A stretch of DNA of 64,000 bases from Crotalaria pallida (Eukaryota; Streptophyta; Magnoliopsida; Fabales; Fabaceae). Position 1 is the first letter of the stretch. Each line of letters opens with the position of its first letter. Under the pieces are notes generated by a model. The model was not told the DNA's origin. It searched no databases and saw nothing but the letters and a program-made list of their open reading frames with translations. Below are positions 22,529-32,921 of this stretch, piece after piece. A program made the translations under genes and the position numbers. The stretch spans positions 8,806,501 through 8,870,500 of the forward strand of contig CM075650.1 of the NCBI GenBank assembly GCA_037953625.1. The letters are read 5' to 3'.

Positions 22529-24654
22529 TGTTGGAAGTCAAGCTTTCCCAAGGACTTCAAGTGCAATCATTATATGGTTTTGATGATAACAAACTCAAAC
22601 TTCTCAAGTTCATATCAAGTGCAATCACAAGCTCTTCATCATTCAAGTCCAAGCTTCAAGTTGAAGAATCAAGCAAATGAAGTTGAAGGCTCAAGCAAAT
22701 AGAAGACCTTTTAACCCTTTCCCTTAGGACATCATGTAAGGTAATGAAGTCAAGGTTTATATTATGTTAAAAGGCCAATATAAGTTTTTCTAAAATATAT
22801 TTCTCAAATAAAAGGAGAAGAAAAAGAAGTATTGTGAAAATCAGTTTTTCTATCTTAGTTTTGGTGAAAATACTTGATGTTACAAAACTCTGAATATTTT
22901 TATGTATGCAAGAGAGAGTAATCAATTACTTGCCTAAGTTAATCGATTAACTTTGTTGCATCATAGAAAAATCAGAGAGGTTGTAATCGATTAAATGAAT
23001 CTTGTTAATCAATTACTTTCTGTATGAGAGTAATCGATTACCTGACTCAAGTAATCGATTAAAATTGTTGCATCATATATTTTCCTGAGACAAAGTAATC
23101 GATTACATGCCTTGTAGTAATCGATTACATGATGCTGCATCATATAAAAATCAGAGGCTCTGTAATCGATTATTAGAATAGTGGTAATCGATTATATGTG
23201 TTGCATCATACATTAAACAGAAGTGAAGTAATCGATTACATGCATGTGATAATCGATTACTGGTTTTTCAAATGAATTTCAAAGTTTCTATTTTTAAAGG
23301 GATAATCGATTACCTCCCTGAAGTAATCGATTACCTCAAGTTTTATTGAAAAACGTGTCAGAATCATTTTGATTTATTTCCTGATTTGTTTTTACTTAAT
23401 TGATTCTGATTTATTTTCAAAATTCGAATTTGATTTTATTTTTGAAAATATTCCTTTTTCGTTTTAAGAATCAAATCTTTGTTTTATTTTCTAAATCTTT
23501 TTATTTGGTTTTGATTTTAAAACTTAAATTATTTTATTTCCAAAATCGTTTTTGATTTGATTCTGATTCTATTTTCAAATTCAAAATTCAAATTTCAAAT
23601 CTTTGGCTTTAATTCTTAAATCTTTTATTTTATCTTTTGATTTGTTTTTGATTTCAAAAGTAACTCTATTTATTTGTTTTTCAAAATCACTACACTTCGA
23701 CAATTTTGTTTTTCAAGAATCTGATATTCACGCTCTTTCTCTTCTTCTCCATTATTCTCTGTTCTTCACGTTCAGATATTTTTTTTAAGAAAACAAAACC
23801 TTGTGTTGGCCTTGTAACACTTTATATCGACTTCATTATCATAGAGCTTAATTGTTGTATCTGTGTTGCTTAGAACACATAATTGTTAGAGTGGCCTTTA
23901 TTGTTGTATCAGCACTATTGAGAGTGCACTATAGGTCTTGTACCAATCACTCATACCGTAACCATTTGTGTAAGGGGTGTGTAACCCTTAGTGACTAGGG
24001 AGTGAATATCCTAGTGCGGACGTTCTGCGTTAGTAGTTGTAGGGTGAGGAACCCTTTGTTGTTTGGGTAGTGCTAGACGAACGGTGGGTCACCTAGTAGT
24101 TAGGCTATCTGGAAATCTAGGAAAGGTTTTCCTAGTTGTGTATCGAGGTCCCTGGCGAAAGGAGGTTCCTAGTAGCTTGCGGGGCGCTCTGGTTGTACTC
24201 GGGGACGCGAGGCGTCTTGGTTTAGTGAAAAGCTCAAGCGAGTCGCTTGGGGACTGGAGTAGGCCGGGTTTGCCGAACCAGGATAAAATCTCCGGTGCAA
24301 TCTCTTCTATCTCTTATCTCTTTTATTTTCCGTTGTTATATTTATTTGTTGTGCATCAAAGCGATTATTTTCATAATAATTAATTTAAAGGATTTTAAAT
24401 TAATTAGCGCGGTAACATTGTTTTCGATGTTATTATTTTAATTCGTATCCGCGCATATTAGTTTTCATAATAGTATTAATATTATTCGCTTAAGCGCAAT
24501 CGATTTTCAACATTATATTGTTTTCCGCTGCAAAATCTCTTTAAGTTTGTTGAAAAAGTTTTAAAGCGAATATTTTCCAATGTTTTCGTAAACACCCAAT
24601 TCACCCCCCCCCCCTCTTGGGTGTCGGCTGCCAATCCTATCAATAATTCTAACA
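22529..24654 (+). repeat. Copia element 3' LTR (2126 bp)
   Basis: Starts TGTTGGAAG and ends ATTCTAACA. It repeats the 5' LTR, including the palindrome pairs at 22920-23332. The C-run near 24604-24614 is longer than in the 5' copy. The target duplication GAGTC follows at 24655-24659. Confidence 0.95.
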
Positions 24655-24659
24655 GAGTC

Positions 24660-24830
24660 CACCACATAAGCCCCCCAGCTCGTTCAAGGCTATTTGAGCC
24701 TTGTTCCGAGATCTTGGTTCAGGTCCCTTTCCCAAGTCCACCACGTAAACAGCCAAGTCCACCACATAAGCCCCCCAGCTCGGTCAAGGCCATTTGAGCC
24801 TTGTTCCGAGGTTCTAGGGAGTTCGGACGA
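24660..24830 (-). repeat. End of the outer Tat 3' LTR with duplicated polypurine tract
   Basis: The LTR ends at 24666 (CCACCACA). On the minus strand the tract AGCTGGGGGGCTTA precedes it. The same block (AGTCCACCACATAAG, then CCCCCCAGCTCG, then a run including GCCTTGTTCCGAG) occurs again at about 24755-24812, so the junction of LTR tip and polypurine tract is present twice, about 100 bp apart. Confidence 0.85.
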
Positions 24831-25094
24831 TGAGCTGCCGAGAGCTGGATCCAGCTGTCTCTGAAATGTCCTTTGATCATGACGGAGCAGGTCTGAAAAC
24901 TGTCCTTTCACCTACTCCAAAACGACGCTTGCCCTTTTCCAGATCTGACACGTGTCAGAAATCATACCTAACGAAGCGTCGCCATTACTGCGACGTTGCT
25001 CGAGGTCCGTGATTCCAGCTATTCTGCGCCACGTGTCTCCGCATGTGTGGCTGCATGTTGGGTTGGGCTTTTTGGGCCAGACCCAAACATCAAA

Positions 25095-25585
25095 ATTAAG
25101 GGGGAAAACGGTTTCTCTTCCCCCTCTTTCACACAAAACCGCTTCTCATTCTTTCTCTGCCAATCACTCTTTCTTCCATACGAAAACCTTCCTTCTTTCT
25201 CAGCAAAAACACTTCTTTTCCTCTTGCACCATCGAACTCCTCTCTCCCTCCTTGCCCTTCGTCTTCTTCTCCTCCAGCAGCGATTTTGTTTGATTTTGCA
25301 AGCCTTCTCCACCAAGCTTATACTCTTAAGGTACTGTTTCTCTCCTTGTTTCTCTTCTTCTTCCCTTTTCTTCTCTTCTTACTGTCTCACAGTTATGATT
25401 TTGTTTGTTTTTTTTTGTTGTTATGGGCTGGGGTATTCTTCCTGGGTTTTGGTGTTTTGATTTTGGGGAATAATGCTGGGGTTTGAGGTTTTTCTGGGTT
25501 TGGGTGTTTTAGGATTTGTGGAGGGTTTTTGATTCGTGTTTTTGTTTTTACTTTTCAAAAGGCCAGAGAAGTGGATTGGGGAAGT
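25095..25585 (+). promoter_or_regulatory. Putative promoter/leader of the antisense gene
   Basis: A pyrimidine-rich leader-like stretch (25110-25290) is followed by a plausible leader intron from GT at 25331 to AG at 25560-25561, with a T-rich interior. The intron ends 24 bases before the ATG at 25586. This layout resembles a plant gene's 5' untranslated region. No TATA box was assigned. Transcription from here would run opposite to the retrotransposon. Confidence 0.45.
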
Positions 25586-27904
25586 ATGAGTAGGGAATGA
25601 TTTAGGAAGTGGGTAGGGGTAGTCTCCCTGTCAACCAGCAGTTCTGAGGAGGAGGACGGCTCTTCCTCCTCGTCCTGTTCCTCCACTGAGGTAGACGAGG
25701 CGCTCCGTCGCCAAAGGGAGTATAGGAATAGATATGAAAAGCGAGTCCTGGAGGTTGATCCCATTGAGGTCGTCTATCCTCGGGACTGGGAAGAGCAAAG
25801 GGAATGGGTACGCCAATACGCCTGGGCCGAGTTCATCGACGGTAGGGAGCGTGCCGATTTTGAAAGGATGGAGAGAGAGAGGATGTACGAAGGGGGGGTA
25901 CCTGTGGTAGAGGAGAGATGCTCGCCCCTAGGAACAACTTCGAGGGGGTTTTCTGGAGGGTTATTTTTTGTAACCCGTAAGACTAACACCGAGCTCCCCT
26001 GTTCTTCCACAGGTACCATGCTGCCCAGAAAGTGCATCAGTCGACCTGAACTTTATCCTGCTCCTTTCGACGCCGATCAGTATGAGTGGGTCGACGTGGA
26101 GCCCAAAGGGGTCCGGTCCAGCTTTGACTCCGAGGACAAGCTTGCCGAGGTGAGGAGAGCAGTGCTGCCCTGCTCAGGGGATGCTACCGGGACCTCTTAT
26201 CAAGTTCTCCCTTGCTCAGCAAACGATAGGATATGCACTCGAACCGACAACAATTCTTTCTTCTTTTATGCCGATCTGATTCACAACCTCAGCATAACCC
26301 TCCCTTTTACCGATTTGGAGATGAGAGTTCTGAACGAGCTCGGACTAGCCCTTCACAACTTCATCCCAACACTTGGTCATTCCTTTGAGCGTTCCAAAAA
26401 TATTGCGGGGCCAGAGGTTTGGTGTGCACAGTTCGGCTCTTCCTGTGGATGTACAACCCGTTCGTCAGTAATAAAGACGGGGTTACTGGTCGCCTTTGGG
26501 TATCGGCTAAGGCCCGAGCTCACTGTGGGTTATTCGGCATGTTCATCGATTCTTGGAAACATTTTAAACCCAAATTTTTTAAGTACAAGTATATTGGAAC
26601 GGGACTACCTTGGTTCCGATCCGAGACGGGTCCGAGGTTCCCCTTAGAGTGGACCCCGGAGTTCTTCAATCGCCACGTCGGCACGCCGCAAAGGTGGTCG
26701 GGCGCAACACTTGACGCTGATGAGGCCGTGACGGCCCATCATTTCCAAACCGAATATCGTGCTCGGAAATTCCAGCTCGACATTGGAGTTTTTATGAAGT
26801 GCCCTGACAGCGAAGTCTTGACCAGAATTGGTAGTTAACTTTACTCTTACACTTGTACATTTTTTCTCAACTTTCTTACTAACTTTTCTTTATTCTTTTG
26901 TTTTTGTTTTCAGACGAATATTGGTCGGACATGTCGTCTAAGGCGCTTAAAGCAGCACTGGAGGCTCGCAAGAGAAAGAGGTCGGAGAATCCTTCTGTTG
27001 AGACAGTGCCTGCTGAGACCTCTACCGATACGACTTCTACCGATTCGTCTCCTCCTCATCCTACTCCTCCTACGGTGATTATCGCACCTCCTCCTCGGTC
27101 TCCTAGCCTTAATGCCGAGGTGCTGATTGCTGCTGATGCCTCCCCTTCGTCGGCAGGTCCGAGGAGGGGAATTGATATACTTCCGAGGCCGCCGACTACC
27201 ACTACCAAACCCTCGGTCAAAGAGACTTTGATTAAGATGTCGGGGGCCGAATGGAAGAGAATGGCCGAGGAGCTGGCCTGTCAACTAAAACGGTCAACTA
27301 CAATGTTCAATGTGTTGGCCGAGGTTGCTGATGACGTGGCGGAGGGTGTGTCTCCTGCCAAGAAGAAGGCTCGACCCGATATGGTGACGAGGTGGCGGAT
27401 CTGAAGAACAGCAAAAACTCTGCCGAACATAAACTGGCCGAGCTAAAAGAGAAGCACCGCCAGCAGATGGAGGAGCTTCTGAAAAGTCACGAGGAAGCCT
27501 TGGCTCAAGTGAGAGCAGATGCTAAAGAGGCTGGTCGGCAGGAAGGCTTGGCCGAGGTGGAGAAAGTGAGGACTCTGCTGAAGAAAAGAGCTGCTCAAGC
27601 TCTTAAACACAAGGTGGCTGCGGCTGAGGCAAATTTTGACTTTGAGAAGGGAGGAGGCAAAATCTTTGCAAGTGCTGTGGAGCAGATCTTGCACTTGAAT
27701 CAAGGACTCCGAATCCGAGTCGTCGGTGCCTGTGTCGGGTATGGGGTAGAAAATGGAAAGATGGTGGACTTTGAGAGGGATGGGGCCGAGGTTGACCTCG
27801 ACCAACCTGAAGGGAACCTTCCCAACCCGTTGGAGGAGAAACCGGATGAGGAGTTTGATCCGAGCACGGTTGTACTGTCCGACGTGGAAGATGATGTAGC
27901 ATAA
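25586..27904 (+). pseudogene. Antisense extra gene (aORF) of the Tat element, intron-containing, with disruptions
   Basis: The gene lies between the pol remnants and the 3' LTR but on the opposite strand. The likely ATG at 25586 is followed by TGA at 25598, then a frame with a serine/acidic start (SSSEEEDG) to about 26415. The frame shifts near 26400-26440 and continues with LFLWMYNPFVSNKDGVTG to about 26830. A GT-AG intron runs from about 26831 to 26913 (acceptor TTTTTGTTTTCAG). The next exon is rich in Ser/Thr/Pro. Another shift near 27385-27392 leads into a coiled-coil-like, Lys/Glu-rich end and a final acidic tail. From memory it resembles the plant family Transposase_28 (putative gypsy-type transposon); its biochemical role is unknown. 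Antisense extra ORFs here are known for Tat elements. Confidence 0.65.
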
Positions 27905-28009
27905 GTCCCTTATGCTGGGCAGCTTGCATGTTGTCAATGTTTTTTGTAATATACTTGACAATGTTGAATTGTGTTTTATTTTGCTGATTGTGTACAACAT
28001 CTTCTTTTA

Positions 28010-28486
28010 ATGCAAGTTCTTTTCAGTTTAACTTGTTGTATGTTGTTATTTTTATGCAAGTTTTGTATTTTAACTTGTTGCATACTCATGGTGTCCGAGG
28101 TCACTTTTATGCAAGTTCTTTCTTTGACTTGTTGCACTAATGCGAGTTTAGTAACTCGTTGCATGTTTACTCTTTAGACCTCGGATCCGAACTCGTCCTC
28201 AGGAATGCAAGTTATCTTCTGTTTAACTTGTTGCATGCATACTGTGTCTGAGGTCGTTGTTACGCAAGCCTTTTTCTTTAACTGGTTGCTCAATGCGAGT
28301 TTTATTTTATTAACTCGTTGCATGTTTGCCAAGGATGCCTTGGATCCGAGCTGCGACTCGATGTCGAATTATTAAGTGAAATCACGATGTATAAAACGTA
28401 AGTCTTTGAAACTTGTTGCGTTTTGTTTAAATAACCAAGTAAAAATGTTTTTGAGAATACAAGTCCTTTTTGACTTGTTGTATTCG
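28010..28486. repeat. Array of about nine hairpins with compensating arm changes
   Basis: The recurring pattern is xxGCAAGTT, a 5-15 base loop, then AACTTGTTGCxx, with the extra TTG in the right arm predicted to bulge out. Examples start near 28010, 28053, 28108, 28139, 28205, 28292, 28396 and 28456, with a weaker one near 28261. The arms vary together: ATGCAAGTT with AACTTG-TTG-CAT, ATGCGAGTT with AACTCG-TTG-CAT, and ATACAAGTC with GACTTG-TTG-TAT. It follows the stop codon of the antisense gene and would be in its 3' untranslated region. Confidence 0.8.
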
Positions 28487-28632
28487 GATTTGATCGGACT
28501 TAAAAAATTCGGCATAAAACTTAATGTAACTAATTATGTTAAGCTCGGACAACTCGGTAAGTGCAGTAACTTATAAGTTTTCCTCTGAAAAGAGGTACTG
28601 TATATAAGTGCATACGGTAGGGATCTCGAATT

Positions 28633-28656
28633 CACCCACCTTAGCCGAGGTGGGTG
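28633..28656. other. Perfect 9 bp stem-loop
   Basis: CACCCACCT, a six-base loop, then AGGTGGGTG. It lies between the hairpin array and the pol remnants, in an otherwise gene-free stretch (28487-29000). Its role is unknown; it could be a transcription end structure or chance. Confidence 0.55.
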
Positions 28657-29006
28657 TCCTCGTCCCCGATGTGAAAGAGGTTGCTGAGTGAAGTTATGTG
28701 AGAACATTTCACAACAAGCTGTACTTTACCGGGTGTCCCTTGTACACTGTGCATATGAGCCGATCTTATTTAGAAGACGTTGGCTGTACATAGCGCCATG
28801 CAACATTTAGGTGGCTAGTGCTAAATGAGAAGCTAGTACGTACGTATATAAAACTGTGGCACTTGAGTATGAGCAAGTTTGTACTTTTCATTAATCATAG
28901 ACATGAGTACATTGCCTTTTGAAAAAGTGAATATATCACAATGGGACAGAATGTGACTAGAGGAAGTAGATATAAAAACATTAACAAAAATAAAATTAAA
29001 CTTAAA

Positions 29007-29160
29007 CTTTAGCTGGGGGTGTTGGTGACTGCTGATGATTTCTGAGGTAAACCTAACTGAAGTAGGTTCTCGGCTTTTAAACTTATCCTTTAGCTGGAGG
29101 TGTTGGTGGCTGCTGATGACTTCCGAGGTAAACCTAACTGAAGTAGGTTCTCGGTTTTGC
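29007..29160 (-). repeat. Tandem duplication of the pol 3' end (~83 bp unit)
   Basis: Two adjacent copies of a unit containing TTAGCTGG, GTGTTGGTG, CTGCTGATGA and AACCTAACTGAAGTAGGTTC. The second unit overlaps the C-terminal end of the integrase remnant, so the duplication extends the pol tail region. A few substitutions separate the units. Confidence 0.8.
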
Positions 29161-29994
29161 AAAGTTTCGGGAATTCCTGAGCTTGGTTCCTTCCATAGTT
29201 TCTAGCTTGTATGCCCCAGAGTATGTTTTTGAGACGCCTCTGTTGGGGCCTTCTTGATTCCGAGCACATTTTACTTCCCTCCAAATCTCATGACCGATAT
29301 CTGCTCTTCGGAGCATGAGGTCTCCGAGCACAGTTTTGTTGTCTTGGTTGGCTAGCCTTTCCTTTGCAATCTTCTTCTGCACAGAGGCTGCTTCTCGGAT
29401 CTCCTCAGCCAGTATCAGATTCTTGTTCTCGACCTCGGGCCTGTCCCTCCTTCGGAAGGTATGAAACCTTCGTTCGATGGGGATGGCAGCATTGGTCTGG
29501 TAGCGCTCGACCGAGGAGGTCCGATGAGAGATGTCGCGATTCTCAGCCGATACTTGGAATTTGTTGGCAGCCTTACAAAATGCAATGTTTTTCGTCCTGA
29601 AACACCAGAGCTCGGGATCTCGGCTTAAGGAGTGAATGGGGAACTCACCTCGGCCCTCACCTCGGGTCAAAACCAAGCTGAGGGCGGGATCACCCACAAT
29701 TAAATAAATGAAAAGATTCTCCCCCTGCGGAGGGCTAGAGAGAACTGGAAGGGAAGAGGGATTTTCCTTAATTGCACCTTGGATTTTTTGAGGGAGGCTG
29801 GTACCTACTTTGACAGTTTCGTGGGGGACGGAAGGATCAACGGGAATCGTCAATCGTTCCCTCCGAGGAGAAAACCTAAGAACATCTTGTTTGACCTGAA
29901 CATCAGCCAATAGAACTCTCCCTTTGGCCAAAGTCGGGTCAGTAAGCTCTTTCTGTTTCTTTTTTACTTCCCGTAGACTCGCATTGTAGCAGAG
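29134..29994 (-). pseudogene. pol: Tat pol remnant: spacer, RNase H start fused to integrase C-terminus
   Basis: This continues in frame from the protease past a TGA at 29995-29997. After a protease-RT spacer (a segment including LTDPTLAKGRVLLADVQ) there is no reverse transcriptase. The sequence GENLFIYLIVGDPALSLVL looks like the beginning of the Ty3-type RNase H region. It then jumps to a C-terminal integrase region (VENKNLILAEEIREAA near the middle, GAYKLETMEG near the end). Most of RT, RNase H and the integrase core has therefore been deleted, leaving a 265-codon ORF (29134-29931). The pieces are recognised from memory of Ty3/gypsy polyproteins. Confidence 0.75.
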
Positions 29995-30552
29995 TCAGGC
30001 TCTTACCTGGTCGGCTTTGACTGTGACGACCTTGTCGTCAGAACCGACGAATTTCATTGCTAAGTGTACTGTTGACACCACTGCCCCAAAAGCTTGCAGG
30101 CAGGTTCGTCCGAGTATCACATTGTATGGGGATTCAGAATCAACAACTAAAAACTTGATGATCTCCGTTCGGGCCGAAGGCTGCTTGCCTAAGGTCACCG
30201 GGAGGTGGATGGCTCCTCGGGGGCGAATTGCCTCACCCGTGAAACTGATGAGATTGCCTTCAAATTCCCTGAGGTCGGCTGACCTCAGCTTCAGTGCTTG
30301 AAAGGTGTGAAGAAAAAGAATGTCGGCCGAGCTTCCTTGATCAATGAAAACTCGGGCGACTTCAAAATTACCGATCAACGCCGTGATCACCATTGGATCA
30401 TTGTGATCCGGGATGACGTCTTCCATGTCCTGATCGAAAAAAAACGATGGGGATGTTCTGAGACGGTTTTTTCTAGACGGGCTTGTGGTGAACAGCCAAG
30501 ACCTGATTGACGTACCTTTTCCTTTCTGCCCTCTTCTCTCCGCCACCGGCAA
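29995..30552 (-). pseudogene. Tat retropepsin (aspartic protease) region
   Basis: The frame contains FIDQGSSADILFLHTFQAL, where D-x-G-S-S-A-D-I-L is the Tat-type form of the D-S/T-G protease motif (here Q replaces the usual G before GSS), and a second conserved core near YNVILGRTCLQAFGAVVS. It would cleave the gag-pol polyprotein. It overlaps the end of gag in another frame, because a single-base change near 30473-30480 shifts the frame after the shared segment. The ORF ends at TGA 29995-29997, after which the same frame continues into the pol remnant. Confidence 0.85.
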
Positions 30553-32323
30553 AACCTCCCGAGATGGTTTCGACTCGGAAATTTTCCGGTGACTTATCCA
30601 GGTCTTGAACTACGACCATGTTCACTCGTTGTGGTTCTTCTTCCTTCTTTTCCGGAGACGGGTCAGCTTTGGCTTTTCCTTTGTCGTTGTCTGGGCTGCG
30701 AGACCTTCTTCGGCCTCTCCTCTCTACCGCTTCTCGCACATACTGTTGCAACTTGCCCCTTCTCACCATGTCTTCGATAACGTCTCGAAGCCAGGTGCAC
30801 TGATCGGTATGGTGACCATACCCATCGTGGAAGTTGCAGTATTTAGATTTGTCCCTGATGTTATTTTGGTTTCTGAGGAAAGGTGGCCGAGGTATGCTCC
30901 TGAGTTCGATCTGCATGGTCTCCCTCCAGACTTGTGACCTCGGAACCGTCAGGGGGGTGTAAGAATCATACTTAGTGATGTAAGGGCGTCGGCGGTCGTC
31001 TTGCTGGCCGACGTGAGGGAGACCTCGGTCTCCTTGATCTGCTCTTCCTCCTCTATCATCCCTGTTTCCGCGAGGACGACCTCGGGGAAGGGCATTCTGT
31101 GAAGCAGCTTGAACGCTCTCCATCCTACTTGCCAGACCTTTGTTGAATTCCTCAAGGTTGATATATTTGTTGGATCGTTGTCTGAGTTCGGCCATGTCTC
31201 TCGGTGGCTTTCCTATCAGTGAGTCTTTGAACCCTCCTTCGGCCAATCCTTGGGTCAAAAGGAGGACGGTCACCTCGGGAGACAAGTTGGGAACCGAGCT
31301 GGATTCATTGTGAAATCTGTGCAGATAAGCACGTAGAGATTCGTTCGATTTTTGCATCACTGTTGCTAGTGTGTGGTCCGATCTGGGTTGCACACAGCTA
31401 GCAGTGTACCTGTTGAGAAATACTCGCTTCATTTCTGTCCAGTTGTTGACAAAATTCTTGGGTAACGTTGAGTACCATCGGAGGACTGGGGCTTGGAGGG
31501 TCATGGAGAAAGCTCGGCACTTGAGCCGATCTCCTCCACCATGGAAGTTCACAGCTCCCTCGTAGGAGAGGACATGCTCTTGAGGGTCTGTGAGGCCATT
31601 ATATCTGGGAATGTTGCTGGGTCCGAGGTACCCAAGTGGTGGTTCATAAGCCATGACGGCTGGTGTAAAAGGGTGTCCAGGACGGGAATCATCCGAATCA
31701 GGTTGTTGCTGGTCAGGGGGTGGTGTTTGTGTAAGTTGTGTGACGACAGTATGCGGTGTTGTAAAGGTTTGCGGTGTCAATGGGGGTTGTGTTGGTGGAG
31801 GAGGTGGGGGAGGAGGAAGTTCGTTTTGGGCTGGAGCTTGAACAACGACTCGTTCAGCCAAACGTTGCATAGTAACTTGTTGATGATCTGCGATGGCTTT
31901 ACCTTGCTGTTCTACGATCCTCATCTATTGTCTCATCAAGGACAAGAGCTATGCATTTCGAGAGAGTGAAGATTGACGTGAGCGAGAGCGATGTGTAGTG
32001 CTGACAGAGTGGGCACGTTCGCCACGGTGGCGGTGCTGTTCTGTGTTGGCTTCTCCGAGCTCGGAGCGTAGCTGCACGCGCCGACCTCCTCCTTGGTGCT
32101 GAGTTGGATTTGTAGTGTCTCCGGTGTGGATGGTGTAAGGTCCACTGTAGGTGTGCGTGAACTCTGGCGGTGGAGGTGGCGGTGGAGGCGGGGGTGGTGG
32201 AGGGGGTGGTGGTGAGGACCTTGCTGCCCTATTGGCTTCAAGGTGCAGGCGCAGGTCCTCAGTTGATGACACCCTTCTTGGACGCCCCCTCCTCCTCCTC
32301 TGAACTGGTTGTGTCTCAGACAT
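30473..32323 (-). pseudogene. gag: Tat gag with two in-frame TAG codons
   Basis: The likely start is the ATG at 32321-32323 (MSETQPVQRRRRGRPRR). A proline run of about 16 residues follows, then an arginine-rich part. TAG codons at 31949-31951 and 31925-31927 interrupt the frame. From 31924 it is open for 483 codons, with the Ty3-type capsid domain (from about YNGLTDPQEHVLSYEG through LRWYSTLPKNF and LRAYLHRFHNES) in the first half, then a Cys/His segment (CNFHDGYGHHTDQC) and a charged tail. Gag assembles the particle. The two close amber codons and the terminal frameshift make it a pseudogene unless readthrough occurs. Confidence 0.85.
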
Positions 32324-32353
32324 GGCAGAGTTTTTGGGAATGAAGTTTTTCTC

Positions 32354-32371
32354 TTCCCACAGACGGCGCCA
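32354..32371 (-). other. Outer Tat element primer-binding site
   Basis: The minus strand reads TGGCGCCGTCTGTGGGAA one base from the 5' LTR end at 32373. It fixes the element's orientation and left LTR edge. Confidence 0.85.
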
Positions 32372-32372
32372 A

Positions 32373-32921
32373 TGTGATGTCCTAGACGGTGAGGTCCTCC
32401 AAGGGTTAGGGAAGAAGACCTTCAAAGGAGCCTCTGCCTAGGGTTTCTGTGTGATGTTTGGTGGGAGTCCTCAAGTGGCTAGAGAGAAAGCCAAGAAGTA
32501 AACCTAATCACTGGTGTGTGAGGGTGATAATTAGGGTTAGAGGACGTACCTGAGCCCCATGTAGTACGGAGCTACTTATAGGGGGGAGCTGGTTGCCCTA
32601 ATGGGCTTGCTTTAGGCCCAAGTAGGGCGAGCCTATACTGAGCCATGAGTGGATGGGCTGTCCTTGTGGATAAGGTGAGACACGTCATCCTGTCCTTGGT
32701 ATCGGATTCTGTGGGAGGTGTCGGACTCTGGGAGGTGTTGGATTCTGTGTGGTGTCGGACAAGGAGGTCGGACCTTGGTAAGAGAATGAGGTCGGCCCGT
32801 GCCTGATGTCTGTTCGGCTGTTGAGCTTTGAACTCGGCCAAGCACACAGGGGGCTTCTTGAAGAGTCCTTTAGGTCCTTAGTGAGGGTTACGTGGAGCTC
32901 GGCTAGGCCGAGTCCACCACA
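32373..32921 (-). repeat. Outer Tat element 5' LTR (549 bp)
   Basis: On the plus strand it reads TGTGATGTCC to CCACCACA. Its last ~145 bp match 1-138 plus 24660-24666. The sequence after it (GATAG) belongs to Helitron-like DNA that resembles 57975 onward, so the element inserted into a Helitron. The partner target duplication is outside the window. Confidence 0.9.

Larger units (their letters stand above)
139..24654 (+). mobile_element. Sirevirus-like Ty1/Copia element, gag only, non-autonomous
   Basis: The element has two 2.1 kb LTRs, an initiator-methionine tRNA primer site, a gag gene (broken by a later insertion) and a final polypurine tract, all on the plus strand. It is flanked by the 5 bp duplication GAGTC (134-138 and 24655-24659). 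Sirevirus-like traits are the long LTRs, a gag with a zinc knuckle followed by a basic tail, and several polypurine tracts before the 3' LTR. Once the two nested elements are removed, only about 540 bp plus 1.5 kb follow gag, so protease, integrase, reverse transcriptase and RNase H are missing. By eye the LTRs differ at about 17 substitutions in 2.1 kb, which points to a recent insertion. Confidence 0.92.
1..32921 (-). mobile_element. Tat-like Ty3/gypsy LTR retrotransposon, defective, split by nested insertions, left end outside window
   Basis: On the minus strand the order is 5' LTR (32373-32921), primer site, gag, protease, pol remnants, an opposite-strand gene, polypurine tract and 3' LTR (24666 leftwards, then 138 to beyond the window edge). 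Window position 1 matches 32777, so roughly 400 bp of the left LTR lie outside. The Tat assignment rests on three things: the gag/protease type, the TGGCGCC primer site, and the extra antisense ORF between pol and the 3' LTR, which is known for this lineage. Reverse transcriptase, most of RNase H and the integrase core are absent, so the element cannot be autonomous. By eye the two LTR copies differ at about 4 of 137 comparable sites, more than in the elements nested inside it, as expected for the oldest layer. Confidence 0.85.
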
